Shown here: positions 46,957 to 55,611 of the stretch, one piece after another | How the letters are laid out: each line of letters begins with the position of its first letter | Numbering within the stretch: the first letter of the stretch is position 1 | Assembly (NCBI RefSeq): GCF_000808535.1 | Contig: NZ_JWLV01000001.1 | Span: 62,001-126,000 of the forward strand | DNA length: 64,000 nt | Direction: 5' to 3' | From: Vibrio sinaloensis | Lineage (GTDB): Bacteria > Pseudomonadota > Gammaproteobacteria > Enterobacterales > Vibrionaceae | Program-made: the position numbers and the translations under genes | Notes under the pieces: generated by a model | Database searches by the model: none | Told to the model about the DNA's origin: nothing | The model's input: the letters and a program-made list of their open reading frames with translations, nothing else

Positions 46957-46985
46957 TTGGGAGCTCAAATATGGAGGGCTCCCAA
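46957..46985. terminator. Hairpin after sbcC
   Basis: TTGGGAGC pairs with GCTCCCAA, 13-base loop, no U-tract. A weak terminator at best. Confidence 0.4.
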
Positions 46986-46997
46986 GATATGTGCTAA

Positions 46998-47027
46998 TTG
47001 TTAATTGAATAAACCCATAAATATAAA
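46998..47027 (+). promoter_or_regulatory. Candidate cqsS promoter
   Basis: TTGTTA and TATAAA are 18 bases apart, about 38 bases before the cqsS ATG. Confidence 0.45.
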
Positions 47028-47064
47028 AGCAATATAGATAGTCAGCGAGTCGGATAGGTGATTA

Positions 47065-49134
47065 ATGGACGCATTTCGCGTAGCAATCCAAGACACGGTC
47101 AACAAAATATACCAGTACGCAGAACCTAACCTTACCTTAGTCGGTTGGATGGGGCTGCTAGGGTTTCCTACATACTACTACGTATGGAGCTATCTATTTC
47201 CGCAACCATACGAAAGTTTGGCATTAAGAACGTTTTGTTCTTTACTGTTCGCCGTTATTGCGTTTCGTAATCAGTTGCCTGAGCACTATCGCCGCTATAT
47301 GCCGTATTACTACCTCGTTGCCATCACGCTCTGTTTACCGTTTTTCTTCTTCTACATGATGCTGAAAAACGACTGGTCAACGATCTGGGCGATGTCATTT
47401 ATGTCGTCCATTTTCCTGCATATTTTGCTCGTGCATCAAACGCGGATTGTGTTGGCTCAAGCGGGGGTGTCCATTTTCATCGCTATTGTGCTTGTTTATG
47501 GTGCCGATATGAATCAGGCGCTGAACGATGTGGTTTGGCCCTATATTCCTATTTTCCTGTTTACCTATGTGTTCGGCAATTTGTTCTATTTTCGAAACCA
47601 AGCCGAACACGAGAGCAAGGTGTCGATTGCCAAATCATTTGGCGCTGGTATTGCCCATGAAATGCGCAACCCGTTAAGTGCGCTTAAGGCGTCTATTGAA
47701 GTATTGAGCGCCATTTTACCAGCGGATAAAAGTGGCTCTCAAAGTGGCATCAGTATATCTACGCATGAACTGTCGATGGCCAGAGAGGTTCTTGACGACG
47801 CTGATGAAGTGATTCGCAACGGCAATGAAGCTATCGATCTGCTGTTAACATCGATTGATGAGAATCGAGTGTCGACGTCTACGTTTAGGAAACACTCCAT
47901 TGTCACGGTCACGCGACACGCCCTTGAGAGCTTCCCTTACAAAAGCGGCCATGACAAATCTGCGGTGGAGCTGGTTGTCGAGCAAGACTTCGACTTCTTC
48001 GGCAGTGATACCTTAATCAAATACGCGCTCTATAACCTGCTCAAGAATGCGTTTTACTACCAAGCTGACAATGATTTTAAAATTGTCATTACGCTCACCC
48101 GCCGCGATGATAAAAATCAAATGATTTTCCACGATAACGGCGTCGGTATTGCCCCTGATGTTATCGAGCATATTTTCAAGGATTTCTACACCTTTGGTAA
48201 GACCGGCAGCTACGGGCTTGGCCTGCCTTTCTGTCACAAAGTGATGGCCGCGGTTGGTGGAATGATTGAGTGTGATTCGATTCTGGATGAATGGACGCAA
48301 TTCACACTCACATTCCCTGAATACAAATCTAATGCGGTAGGGTCGATCAAACTCGATCTGATGAAGTCTAAATCCATCCTTCTCATTGGCGAACAAGGAA
48401 CCTTTAGTAATATTTTAAATGAACACGCGTTTTACCAAGGGTTTCGATTTGTCACTTTGGACCTTGAGGCGGCAAGTAAAAAACAAGAATATGAGTTCGA
48501 ATTTGATGTCATTTTTATCGACTTCGATATTGCACTCAAAACGCCAAGTTTAATGAATGAACTTGAAGCAAAACTGCACTTTACCGAAGGACGCATCGCA
48601 CCGTTATTCCAAAGTGATCACTCGTATCACGACAATATTGAACGCCACCTGGCCATCTATCCGGTTGAGAAAGAGCGCTTGAAGCAAGATCCCGATAGCG
48701 TGCTTGATCAACTTCTGTTTGAACAGCTCGAACCGAGCCGAAGCGTTATTCCAAAGAAACGTGTTTGCCACGGGAAAACCATCGTAATTGCGGACGACAA
48801 TCAGTCTCTACGTGCTTACACGTCGATTTTGTTGGAGCAGCAAGGGTTTGAAGTTATCCAAGCTCAAAATGGTCATGAGGTGATCGAAAAGCTTCAACAA
48901 AGCCCTGTAGACTTGGTGATTATGGACATCGAAATGCCGTCTCTTAATGGATTAGAGGCGGCCAATGCAATACGAAATTCAGCCAGTGAGTATGCCAATG
49001 TCCCAATTCTTGGTCACACGGGAGACTCAACGGCGCTTGCCATCGATAAAATTCAACAAGCGGGCATGAATGACTATGTCATCAAACCCGCGGGCACCGA
49101 TGTTTTGCTCGACAAGATTGCCAACTGGATTTAG
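47065..49134 (+). CDS. cqsS: CAI-1 quorum-sensing hybrid histidine kinase CqsS
   Basis: 689 residues. The N-terminal ~180 residues contain about six membrane helices (the ligand-binding region, LTLVGWMGLLGFPTYYYVW). The histidine box GIAHEMRNPLSALKAS holds the phospho-acceptor His. The ATPase domain has NLLKNAFYY, DNGVGIAPDV and GLGLPF. A degenerate receiver-like stretch (about 435-540) precedes the true C-terminal receiver, with Asp in VIMDIEMPSLNG and Lys in YVIKPAG. It senses CAI-1 and feeds the LuxU/LuxO relay. It is convergent with cqsA. Confidence 0.95.
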   Translation: MDAFRVAIQDTVNKIYQYAEPNLTLVGWMGLLGFPTYYYVWSYLFPQPYESLALRTFCSLLFAVIAFRNQLPEHYRRYMPYYYLVAITLCLPFFFFYMMLKNDWSTIWAMSFMSSIFLHILLVHQTRIVLAQAGVSIFIAIVLVYGADMNQALNDVVWPYIPIFLFTYVFGNLFYFRNQAEHESKVSIAKSFGAGIAHEMRNPLSALKASIEVLSAILPADKSGSQSGISISTHELSMAREVLDDADEVIRNGNEAIDLLLTSIDENRVSTSTFRKHSIVTVTRHALESFPYKSGHDKSAVELVVEQDFDFFGSDTLIKYALYNLLKNAFYYQADNDFKIVITLTRRDDKNQMIFHDNGVGIAPDVIEHIFKDFYTFGKTGSYGLGLPFCHKVMAAVGGMIECDSILDEWTQFTLTFPEYKSNAVGSIKLDLMKSKSILLIGEQGTFSNILNEHAFYQGFRFVTLDLEAASKKQEYEFEFDVIFIDFDIALKTPSLMNELEAKLHFTEGRIAPLFQSDHSYHDNIERHLAIYPVEKERLKQDPDSVLDQLLFEQLEPSRSVIPKKRVCHGKTIVIADDNQSLRAYTSILLEQQGFEVIQAQNGHEVIEKLQQSPVDLVIMDIEMPSLNGLEAANAIRNSASEYANVPILGHTGDSTALAIDKIQQAGMNDYVIKPAGTDVLLDKIANWI

Positions 49135-49155
49135 GTGCCTTCACTTCGAAGGCAC
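49135..49155. terminator. Hairpin between convergent cqsS and cqsA
   Basis: GTGCCTTC pairs with GAAGGCAC around ACTTC, 8 bp, starting at the cqsS stop. No U-tract is present, so it may act as a weak or bidirectional barrier. Confidence 0.45.
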
Positions 49156-49165
49156 GTCGGCGTGA

Positions 49166-50347
49166 CTAAAGAATGTATAGGTTGGGCTGCTGACGGGCCG
49201 ATTGAACCGCAGCGATGATCTGGTCCAGTTGTCGTTGTGTGGTGCTGCTGTTTAATGAGAAACGAATGATGTTTTTGTTAGGAGTGGTTGCTGGCTGACA
49301 AAAAACGGCGCCGAATACGTGTTTACTCTCTAGGAAATCTCGTACGTTTTCTGTGTTTCTCTCATCACCCGTTTCAAGCGTGACGATTTGTGATTCGCTA
49401 CGAATCGTTACGCCGATTTGCGTCAGCTGTTGTTTCAAATAACGACTGATTTTGCGCAAGTGCACGCGCTGGTGGTCACTTTGGCGAATGATCTCTAAGG
49501 TTTTGTCGAGTCGCTCAATTTCATAGGGCAACATGGCTGAGCTAAATACCGCTGGGTAGCCAACAAATGGAATGCACTCATTTGCTCGATTGTTGCACCA
49601 AATCGCTCCCGCCCGATAGGCAAACGTCTTCGCTAAACTTGCGGTCATAAAATCAACTTGGTGGCTGAGTTTGAGGCTCTTGAGCAAACCTTCACCATGC
49701 TTGCCATGAGTGCCAAGGGAATGGGATTCGTCTATAACCAGAGCGCAGCCATTCTCCTTCGACATTAAGACAATATCGATGAGAGGGGCAACCGTACCTA
49801 TTGTGCTATACACCGAATCAATCAAGACTAAACCGGGTCCGTGGCGGCGAATCAGCTTTTGTAAGTGACGGACATTGTTGTGCATAAACGGGTGGATGTC
49901 TGCCCCTGCAATTCTTGCCCCTTCCCAAAGTGACATGTGGGCAAAGAAGTCAATATACACCTGGGTTTCGCTATCACAGATGGTTTGCAGTAAGGCTAGG
50001 TTTGCTGACCAACCGGATTGAGATAATAAACAGGAGCTAAATCCTGTGTAGTCTGCCAGTTTGCGCTCGAGCGCAGGTTTTCTATCTTCACTTTGCAGGA
50101 ACACGCCAGACATGACGGATGTGTGCCGTTTTTCGAGAATGGCTTCGGCGTGACGGTGAATGATCTCGGGGTGGTTCGCGAGATCAAGATAATCATTGCT
50201 TTGCAGTACAATATCGTCATCGTTGGGCTGGGCACCCATCACCAAATGTTTACCGTTTTGATGGCAGTTAACGAGCTTCGCTAAGTGATGTTCTATCTTT
50301 TTGTTGATGAATTCTGGAGATGGAGGGCATAGGTTTAGCGTATTCAT
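49166..50347 (-). CDS. cqsA: CAI-1 autoinducer synthase
   Basis: The start is ATG 50347, preceded by AAAGGA; the longer frame has no matching residues. 393 residues, a PLP-dependent acyl-CoA transferase of the AONS family. The PLP lysine is in [16 protein letters not shown]. The DE motif [17 protein letters not shown] and the N-terminal [22 protein letters not shown] are characteristic of CqsA. It makes the 3-aminotridecan-4-one class precursor of CAI-1 from S-adenosylmethionine and an acyl-CoA. Next to cqsS, convergent. Confidence 0.96.
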   Translation of the reverse strand: MNTLNLCPPSPEFINKKIEHHLAKLVNCHQNGKHLVMGAQPNDDDIVLQSNDYLDLANHPEIIHRHAEAILEKRHTSVMSGVFLQSEDRKPALERKLADYTGFSSCLLSQSGWSANLALLQTICDSETQVYIDFFAHMSLWEGARIAGADIHPFMHNNVRHLQKLIRRHGPGLVLIDSVYSTIGTVAPLIDIVLMSKENGCALVIDESHSLGTHGKHGEGLLKSLKLSHQVDFMTASLAKTFAYRAGAIWCNNRANECIPFVGYPAVFSSAMLPYEIERLDKTLEIIRQSDHQRVHLRKISRYLKQQLTQIGVTIRSESQIVTLETGDERNTENVRDFLESKHVFGAVFCQPATTPNKNIIRFSLNSSTTQRQLDQIIAAVQSARQQPNLYIL

Positions 50348-50431
50348 AATCGTATATCCTTTATTTGAAACCATGCGCCAGCTGACGAAAGAATATATGA
50401 ATGAAATTTAATAATGTTTCTAGCTAAGATA

Positions 50432-50460
50432 ATTATATTTTCGTGGTAGGTTACAAACAA
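50432..50460 (-). promoter_or_regulatory. Candidate cqsA promoter
   Basis: On the minus strand TTGTTT and TATAAT are 17 bases apart, about 85 bases before the ATG. The predicted 5' leader is about 78 nt. Confidence 0.6.
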
Positions 50461-50481
50461 AAATATCAACTATAATGCATA

Positions 50482-50496
50482 AGGGAAGTCTTCCCT
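50482..50496. promoter_or_regulatory. 15-base perfect palindrome upstream of cqsA
   Basis: AGGGAAGTCTTCCCT is symmetric around the central T. It lies about 22 bases upstream of the cqsA -35. The regulator is unknown. Confidence 0.45.
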
Positions 50497-50630
50497 AGGC
50501 TACGGCACTATAACTTACTGAAAATCCGGCGATAAAAGTTAGCCTTTTGCAACGTTTCGGGTTCAGAAAAACGCGTACAAAAGCAGGCTAGGGCGGAAAC
50601 TGTTAAAGGATAGAAATAGCAAATAGATGG

Positions 50631-51605
50631 CTAGTTTGCCGCTTGATTAGTGCGGTCGGAAGAAAACAGCTCAGGCCAGTACATTTTTATGTAACCCACC
50701 GAAACCCAAATCACCAATCCAGTCGCGACACTTAACTCGAACAGCCCAAAATGGTGGAGCCAATGCCATTGAGGGTGATATTGCTCAAAGAAGCTGGTGA
50801 GTCGATGCATTGCAATGGCGCTGATGACAGACGGAAACGTAACCGCTGCAATAGAGGGCTGAAACTTAAGCCGAAGTAATCTGAAGTAACACAAGTAAAT
50901 AAACAGCGTCATGGTGACCGCTATGCCAGCGAGAGCTCCGGTGAGGATTGGATCTGGCTGCGGAAAGTTCACTAAGTAGGTCGCCAGCGTCAGGTTAATT
51001 GGTGCCGCCATAATAGCAAGTGTGGGTCTGGCGCGTCTTGGCAGCATCCCTTCAAACATTAAGCGATAAAGTACCAGCGGCAGCATGAAAAAATAGATCG
51101 CGATACAAACTGACACCAAGGTTTCGGAGAATACGGTATGACCAAACTGAGTGCCAGCCAGTGAGCTACTGATAAGCCCAACGGGATACAAGAACCAACT
51201 AGGGACGATGTTCGATATTTTGAAGTTGGTTAATTGGAAGCCAAAGAACATCACCATCATGGTGAGGTGCAGTAATAACGCCGCAAACCAAAGTGGATAG
51301 GCGACAACGGGTGAAATCACCGCTAAATAATCGCATAGAATCAGTAGTGCCATGCTCATTGGAGCCATCAAGCTGCCACTAAGCGGATTGCGAATATCGT
51401 TAATGAATGTATTCGCATTGGTGAGGTATTTAACTAAGACAGGAAATAGCAATATCGCGCCAAGAGAGGCGAGATAGGGACGCACAAACTCGCCAACTTC
51501 AGGAATATACAAGAACCACGCATGTCCCAATCCAATAACACCCAGTGCAAGTGCGGCTTGCGATGGGGGTACACTCTGAAATTGTGTTAAGCGTCTCCAG
51601 TTCAA
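50631..51605 (-). CDS. TDT family (TehA/SLAC1-like) transporter
   Basis: 324 residues. The start appears to be TTG 51605, with AGGAATAGG upstream. About ten membrane helices are arranged as in the tellurite-resistance/dicarboxylate transporter family (YPLWFAALLLHLTMMVMFFGFQL, WFLYPVGLISSS). TehA-type channels pass anions. The substrate is not identified, and no tehB is adjacent. Confidence 0.82.
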   Translation of the reverse strand: MNWRRLTQFQSVPPSQAALALGVIGLGHAWFLYIPEVGEFVRPYLASLGAILLFPVLVKYLTNANTFINDIRNPLSGSLMAPMSMALLILCDYLAVISPVVAYPLWFAALLLHLTMMVMFFGFQLTNFKISNIVPSWFLYPVGLISSSLAGTQFGHTVFSETLVSVCIAIYFFMLPLVLYRLMFEGMLPRRARPTLAIMAAPINLTLATYLVNFPQPDPILTGALAGIAVTMTLFIYLCYFRLLRLKFQPSIAAVTFPSVISAIAMHRLTSFFEQYHPQWHWLHHFGLFELSVATGLVIWVSVGYIKMYWPELFSSDRTNQAAN

Positions 51606-51717
51606 CGACCTATTCCTACTTTGTGCGAGTAAATGCTCTAAAAATCGGTCGAAGGTTTTGCGAGTTACCGATTTTTCTGCGCAGATGATAACAAGCCAAA
51701 CGGTTGCGATGCAATTA

Positions 51718-53118
51718 TCATTTCACTTCGCTAGGGAGGTCTTCCTGTCTTAACTTCTCATTTTTAAGAGTTCTGTGGAGCAATTGACTGTAGATCGGCT
51801 GCCCACCGAGCATTTGGGCAAAGACCACTGCACCTAAGCTGGTGATGATCAAAGGCAGGATCAAGTAGTAGTTATTGGTCATTTCGATCACCAACAGTAT
51901 GCCTGTAATTGGCGCTCTCACGGTTGCGGCAAACAGTGCGCCCATTCCTGCAATCGCGAACATACCGGGCTCGATCATCAAGTCAGGTAACAATTGGTGC
52001 GCAATCAGACCAAACGCATAGCCAAACAAGGTACCTAAGGCTAACATTGGCGCGAAGATACCCCCCGGAGCGCCCGAACCAAAACAGATCATGGTTGTGG
52101 CGATACGGGCGACAAAGAGCAACAGAAGAAATCCAGCGGTATAGCCGCCGCTGGCAATATTGGGAATCAAGGTGATTCCGCCGCCTGTAATCTCTGGCAT
52201 GTAAAGTAGAGTGATGCCGAAGAATCCCCCAATTAAGCTACCGGTAATCAAATAGCGCTTACGTTCGTTTTTGTGGATTCTGGCAAAGAAGTCTTGTGAC
52301 AGTGTCACTAATTTATTGAAAACCACGCCAAAGATACCAAACATAATCCCAAGTAAGAGAAAGAGCCAAAGTGCTGGTAATTCCGGTGGCTGATACTGAG
52401 GTAAGGTAATGACGGCTGATTGCCCATTAATAGCGCGAAAGACAATATTGGCTGAAACCGCAGAAACAATGACCGCTTTTATCGAGATTAATGAGTAACG
52501 AAATTGAGGACGCATCTCTTCAACGACAAACATAATCCCCGCTAAAGGTGCATTGAATGCCGCCGCTAAGCCACCGGCAGCGCCAGAGGCCAGTAGGCTG
52601 TGTTTCGTGTCGTCATCTTTGACTCGAAAGATATCGGTTACCATGCGACCAATCGCGCCGCCCATCTGAACCGTCGGACCCTCGCGACCGAGCACCATGC
52701 CGGAGCCGAGGGTACCCATACCGCCAAAAAACTTAACAGGGATTACTCGCCACCAGCGTACCGGGCGAATTCCATCCATCGCACCTTCGATTTCCGGTAT
52801 TCCAGAGCCCGCGGCTTCTGGTGCGAATCGATGCACTAAAAAATAGCCAATGAATGCCAGCGAAGCGCTAATTAAAAATGCGCTTAACCAGAGTGGTAGA
52901 GCGCTTCCAATAGAATCTTTCAGCCAGTCGGTACGGGTTTCAGAAACAAAGTGCACCGCCAACTCAAATAGAGTGCCAACAAAACCAGCAAGAACGCCAA
53001 CGATGATCGAAAGTAACAAGACTGAAACGGGCGTTTTGTCTTTGGAGAGAAATTGATTGATCGCGTCCTTGGGTACTGCTGCGAGTAGGGACTGCTTGAA
53101 TTTCTCTCTTTTTGTCAT
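51718..53118 (-). CDS. clcA: H+/Cl- exchange transporter ClcA
   Basis: 466 residues, full length. Selectivity motifs are GSGIPEIEGAMDG and GREGPTVQMGG with the gating glutamate. The internal proton glutamate is in FVVEEMRPQ, and GSGAPGGIFAPMLALG is the third signature. It exchanges two chloride ions for one proton across the inner membrane, known for acid resistance. Confidence 0.96.
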   Translation of the reverse strand: MTKREKFKQSLLAAVPKDAINQFLSKDKTPVSVLLLSIIVGVLAGFVGTLFELAVHFVSETRTDWLKDSIGSALPLWLSAFLISASLAFIGYFLVHRFAPEAAGSGIPEIEGAMDGIRPVRWWRVIPVKFFGGMGTLGSGMVLGREGPTVQMGGAIGRMVTDIFRVKDDDTKHSLLASGAAGGLAAAFNAPLAGIMFVVEEMRPQFRYSLISIKAVIVSAVSANIVFRAINGQSAVITLPQYQPPELPALWLFLLLGIMFGIFGVVFNKLVTLSQDFFARIHKNERKRYLITGSLIGGFFGITLLYMPEITGGGITLIPNIASGGYTAGFLLLLFVARIATTMICFGSGAPGGIFAPMLALGTLFGYAFGLIAHQLLPDLMIEPGMFAIAGMGALFAATVRAPITGILLVIEMTNNYYLILPLIITSLGAVVFAQMLGGQPIYSQLLHRTLKNEKLRQEDLPSEVK

Positions 53119-53384
53119 GGAGTGTTTTGCCTCGTACGATAAGCGGTGGAAATGATGTTACGGCAAATTATACGCCGGTCTATGCGTAACTATAGCGACA
53201 AGAATGGAATATTGATTTTCAAATATGACAATTTATTGAGACTCGTGGCGAATCGAGAGGATTTAATTATCGGATCGGTATCACAGAACCGATTAAATAG
53301 GGGAGATGACCAGCTTGCAAACTGGTGGTTTTGAACCATAGTTAAAGGGTAAGACAACTCGAACCAACCCGCATGGAGGAAATA

Positions 53385-53417
53385 GTGTCTTACCTACAAT
53401 TTGGATGGATTCAATGA
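53385..53417 (+). CDS. Possible 10-residue leader-like peptide
   Basis: A GTG frame encoding MSYLQFGWIQ, with a perfect ribosome site GGAGG five bases before the start. The TGA overlaps the ATG of the next frame (ATGA), implying coupling. GGTAAGAC (53348-53355) can pair with GTCTTACC (53387-53394) across the ribosome site. Short frames of this size arise by chance, so confidence is low. Confidence 0.35.
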   Translation: MSYLQFGWIQ

Positions 53418-53500
53418 TAAAAATTGAAAATCCTCGTTTTATATCGAGTGGCGTAAGTCGCACTCGATTCGCAGACTCACGATTGAGTAACGAGGGATAG
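53414..53500 (+). CDS. Possible 28-residue small protein
   Basis: Starts in the ATGA overlap and ends one base before a terminator hairpin. The peptide has many arginines and serines (ISSGVSRTRFADSRLSNEG) and no membrane segment. A strong hairpin, ATCGAGTG (53443-53450) with CACTCGAT (53461-53468), lies inside the frame, so the region may instead be a structured RNA. Confidence 0.35.
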   Translation: MIKIENPRFISSGVSRTRFADSRLSNEG

Positions 53501-53524
53501 GGCGCACTGAATGGTGCGCCTTTT
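53501..53524 (+). terminator. Plus-strand terminator in the clcA/GTPase gap
   Basis: GGCGCAC pairs with GTGCGCC, 6-base loop, followed by four T. The T-tract is on the plus strand only, although both neighbouring genes run leftward. It therefore implies a plus-strand transcript. Confidence 0.65.
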
Positions 53525-53529
53525 GTCGT

Positions 53530-54513
53530 TTAGAGAGAGTTGATATTTGATATGCGTTTTAGCACGCCTTCTAACTCATCCCATGGCAATAATTGGCTAT
53601 CAATGACCTCTAGTCGGCTTTCAAACCCTTCAAGAGACATTTGATTCACCGAAACCACGCCATTGCTAACATTGAATGCAAAACAGCCGTTGTTCGTATT
53701 GAGAACACCTTTTACGCGTTCAGCGGTAAGGTCAGATAAAACTGAGAAAAGGTCATCAAAGTCGAACTCGACTTCAGCACCAAATATCCAGCCACAGCTA
53801 AAGTAACCCTGTCCTTTGTTTTCTTTACGGACAAAGGTTTGGTTTGGCGGCAACTGAAATTGCGGCTCTTGTTCGGCATGCTCGTGGTGATGCGACTCAA
53901 CCTCATTCGACTCAGTAGGGTTTCGGCGCGGACTATCAAGTAACTCGATTGGGAAATTACCTTGCTTTACCAGCTGGCTAAAGATTTTCGGCGGGGATTG
54001 ATCGGTAACCCAATCGTTAAATGCGTCAACATCACCCACATGACATTCATCCACCTTATTACCGATTACAATGTCGGAGATGGCTAATTGATCATTAAAG
54101 TTCTGATTCTCAAGATATTTTGGATTTGAAAGGTTACGTGGATCTACCAAGCCGATTGTGGCTCTTAGGTCGATGTAATCTTTAAACTGACTTGACGTCA
54201 ACGTAGCAAGAACTTTATGTGCGTGGCCAAGGCCTGTAGGTTCAACGATTAGACGATCTGGGTTGGTACGTAGCAGGGCGGTGATAGCGACAGACATAGG
54301 CACACCAGCGGCGCAACACATACAACCACCAGGTACTTCTTTAATCAAAGCGCCTTGCTCGGTCATTAACGCGCCGTCGATACCAATCTCACCAAACTCA
54401 TTGACTAGCACTGCCCAATTTTCACTTTCGGGCTTGTTCTTGAGTAGATTCAAAATGGCTGTTGTTTTCCCCGTGCCAAGAAAACCGGTGATGATGTTGG
54501 TTGGAATTCTCAT
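53530..54513 (-). CDS. COG0523 GTPase (YjiA/CobW/ZNG1-like metal chaperone)
   Basis: 327 residues. The P-loop GFLGTGKTT, metal-binding GGCMCCAAG (CxCC), the guanine motif NKVDE and a histidine-rich stretch HHHEHAEQ between the domains are visible. The C-terminal CobW_C domain contains FNVSNGVVSV. The family hands zinc or other metals to client proteins. A Zur-like box lies just upstream, supporting a zinc role. Confidence 0.9.
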   Translation of the reverse strand: MRIPTNIITGFLGTGKTTAILNLLKNKPESENWAVLVNEFGEIGIDGALMTEQGALIKEVPGGCMCCAAGVPMSVAITALLRTNPDRLIVEPTGLGHAHKVLATLTSSQFKDYIDLRATIGLVDPRNLSNPKYLENQNFNDQLAISDIVIGNKVDECHVGDVDAFNDWVTDQSPPKIFSQLVKQGNFPIELLDSPRRNPTESNEVESHHHEHAEQEPQFQLPPNQTFVRKENKGQGYFSCGWIFGAEVEFDFDDLFSVLSDLTAERVKGVLNTNNGCFAFNVSNGVVSVNQMSLEGFESRLEVIDSQLLPWDELEGVLKRISNINSL

Positions 54514-54533
54514 AGAAAACTTCTCATTGTTTG

Positions 54534-54554
54534 TTTTGTTACACTATAACAAAA
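54534..54554. promoter_or_regulatory. Candidate Zur box upstream of the COG0523 GTPase
   Basis: TTTTGTTA and TAACAAAA form a perfect inverted repeat with a 5-base spacer. The core GTTACACTATAAC differs from the known gamma-proteobacterial Zur core GTTATANTATAAC at one base. It lies 20 bases before the ATG. Confidence 0.65.
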
Positions 54555-54571
54555 ACTCAATCTTTGTGATC

Positions 54572-54597
54572 AAAAAAGGGCAGTGATGTGCTGCCCT
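54572..54597 (-). terminator. Terminator of rbgA
   Basis: AGGGCAG pairs with CTGCCCT, 7-base loop. The A-run at 54572-54577 becomes a U-tract on the minus strand. Confidence 0.8.
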
Positions 54598-54608
54598 GTT
54601 TAAGTCTT

Positions 54609-55544
54609 CTAGCGCTTGTTTCTGAGGTAGCGTTTGCGACGTTCCTCTTTCTTCTTCGCTTTTTCTTCTGCTTTGCGTGCTGCTTCAATCTCAACTTCAA
54701 TCAGCTCTTGAGTGATCATTTCTGGTCGCTCTAGCGTGATTTGTCCAAGCGTCCCGCCTCTTAATTCATGAAGGAGAATCTCAGAGCACTTGTGAAGATC
54801 CACTCGACCTCCGGCGCGCAGTGCACCCCGTTTGCGACCAATCTCTTCCATTAGCTCAATATCTGACTCAGGTAAGTCTTCAATTTGATAACGCTCCTGT
54901 AATCGCTCAGGGTAGGCCTGGGCCAGATATTCGACTGTGTAAAAAGCAACTTCGTCATATTCCATGGCAGTGTCTTTCACTGCGCCAGTCGCGGCCAAAC
55001 GAAAACCGCTGTGTGGGTTTTCGACTTTTGGCCACAAAATACCCGGGGTATCAGATAAAACGATGCCGTTTTGCAAGTTGATACGTTGTTGACGTCTAGT
55101 CACCGCAGGTTGGTTGCCAGTGACTGCGATGGTTCGACCTGCAAGGGCATTAATGATGGTGGACTTGCCCACATTCGGGATCCCCATAATCATGGTGCGA
55201 ATGTTTTTACCAATCTCTTCGCGGTGGGGAGCAAGCTTACGAACAAGCTCCATGATTTTATTCACTTCGGCTTGCTGTGACGTAGTGATCGCGATCGCTT
55301 TTACATTGTGTTCTTTCTCAAAATGATCAATCCAAAGCTGTGTTAGCTCTGGATCGGCAAGGTCTCGCTTGTTCAGCACTTTGACAACAGGTTTATCACC
55401 TTTGAGCTCGGCGATCATCGGGTTTTCACTACTAAAAGGAATGCGAGCGTCGAGTACTTCAATAATGACGTCTATTTGAGGAATCGCTTCTGCAATCTCT
55501 TTTTGAGCCTTATGCATATGGCCCGGAAACCATTGAATGGACAT
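54609..55544 (-). CDS. rbgA: Ribosome biogenesis GTPase RbgA/YlqF
   Basis: The start is ATG 55544 (AAGG upstream). 311 residues. The G motifs are circularly permuted: NKRDLAD (G4) first, then GIPNVGKSTIINAL (G1) near residue 125 and SDTPGILWP (G3). The N-terminal IQWFPGHMHKAQKEI is the family signature. The C-terminus is basic (KKKEERRKRYLRNKR). It acts in late 50S assembly. Confidence 0.93.
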   Translation of the reverse strand: MSIQWFPGHMHKAQKEIAEAIPQIDVIIEVLDARIPFSSENPMIAELKGDKPVVKVLNKRDLADPELTQLWIDHFEKEHNVKAIAITTSQQAEVNKIMELVRKLAPHREEIGKNIRTMIMGIPNVGKSTIINALAGRTIAVTGNQPAVTRRQQRINLQNGIVLSDTPGILWPKVENPHSGFRLAATGAVKDTAMEYDEVAFYTVEYLAQAYPERLQERYQIEDLPESDIELMEEIGRKRGALRAGGRVDLHKCSEILLHELRGGTLGQITLERPEMITQELIEVEIEAARKAEEKAKKKEERRKRYLRNKR

Positions 55545-55611
55545 GGGTGTAACCTTGGTATTCTTAATTTGGCTCAATTGTAAGGGTTATAGTGCTAGAG
55601 TAAAGCGCAAC

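Larger units (their letters stand above)
53119..53529. other. 411-base intergenic region with small plus-strand signals
   Basis: It holds a probable clcA -10 (TATAAT on the minus strand at 53172-53167) and, further right, a plus-strand unit: a promoter-like pair TTGCAA (53315-53320)/CATAGT (53337-53342), hairpins, two tiny coding frames and a terminator. No longer gene is convincing. Confidence 0.5.

Noticed and set aside
50631..51605. Tellurite resistance locus
   Set aside because: Only a TDT-family transporter is present, with no tehB or other ter gene.
53146..53334. 62-codon plus-strand frame next to clcA
   Set aside because: No ribosome site and no recognisable family; it overlaps the probable clcA promoter.
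53119..53529. Fluoride riboswitch upstream of clcA
   Set aside because: Expected conserved segments were not found on the minus strand, and ClcA here is the chloride exchanger type.
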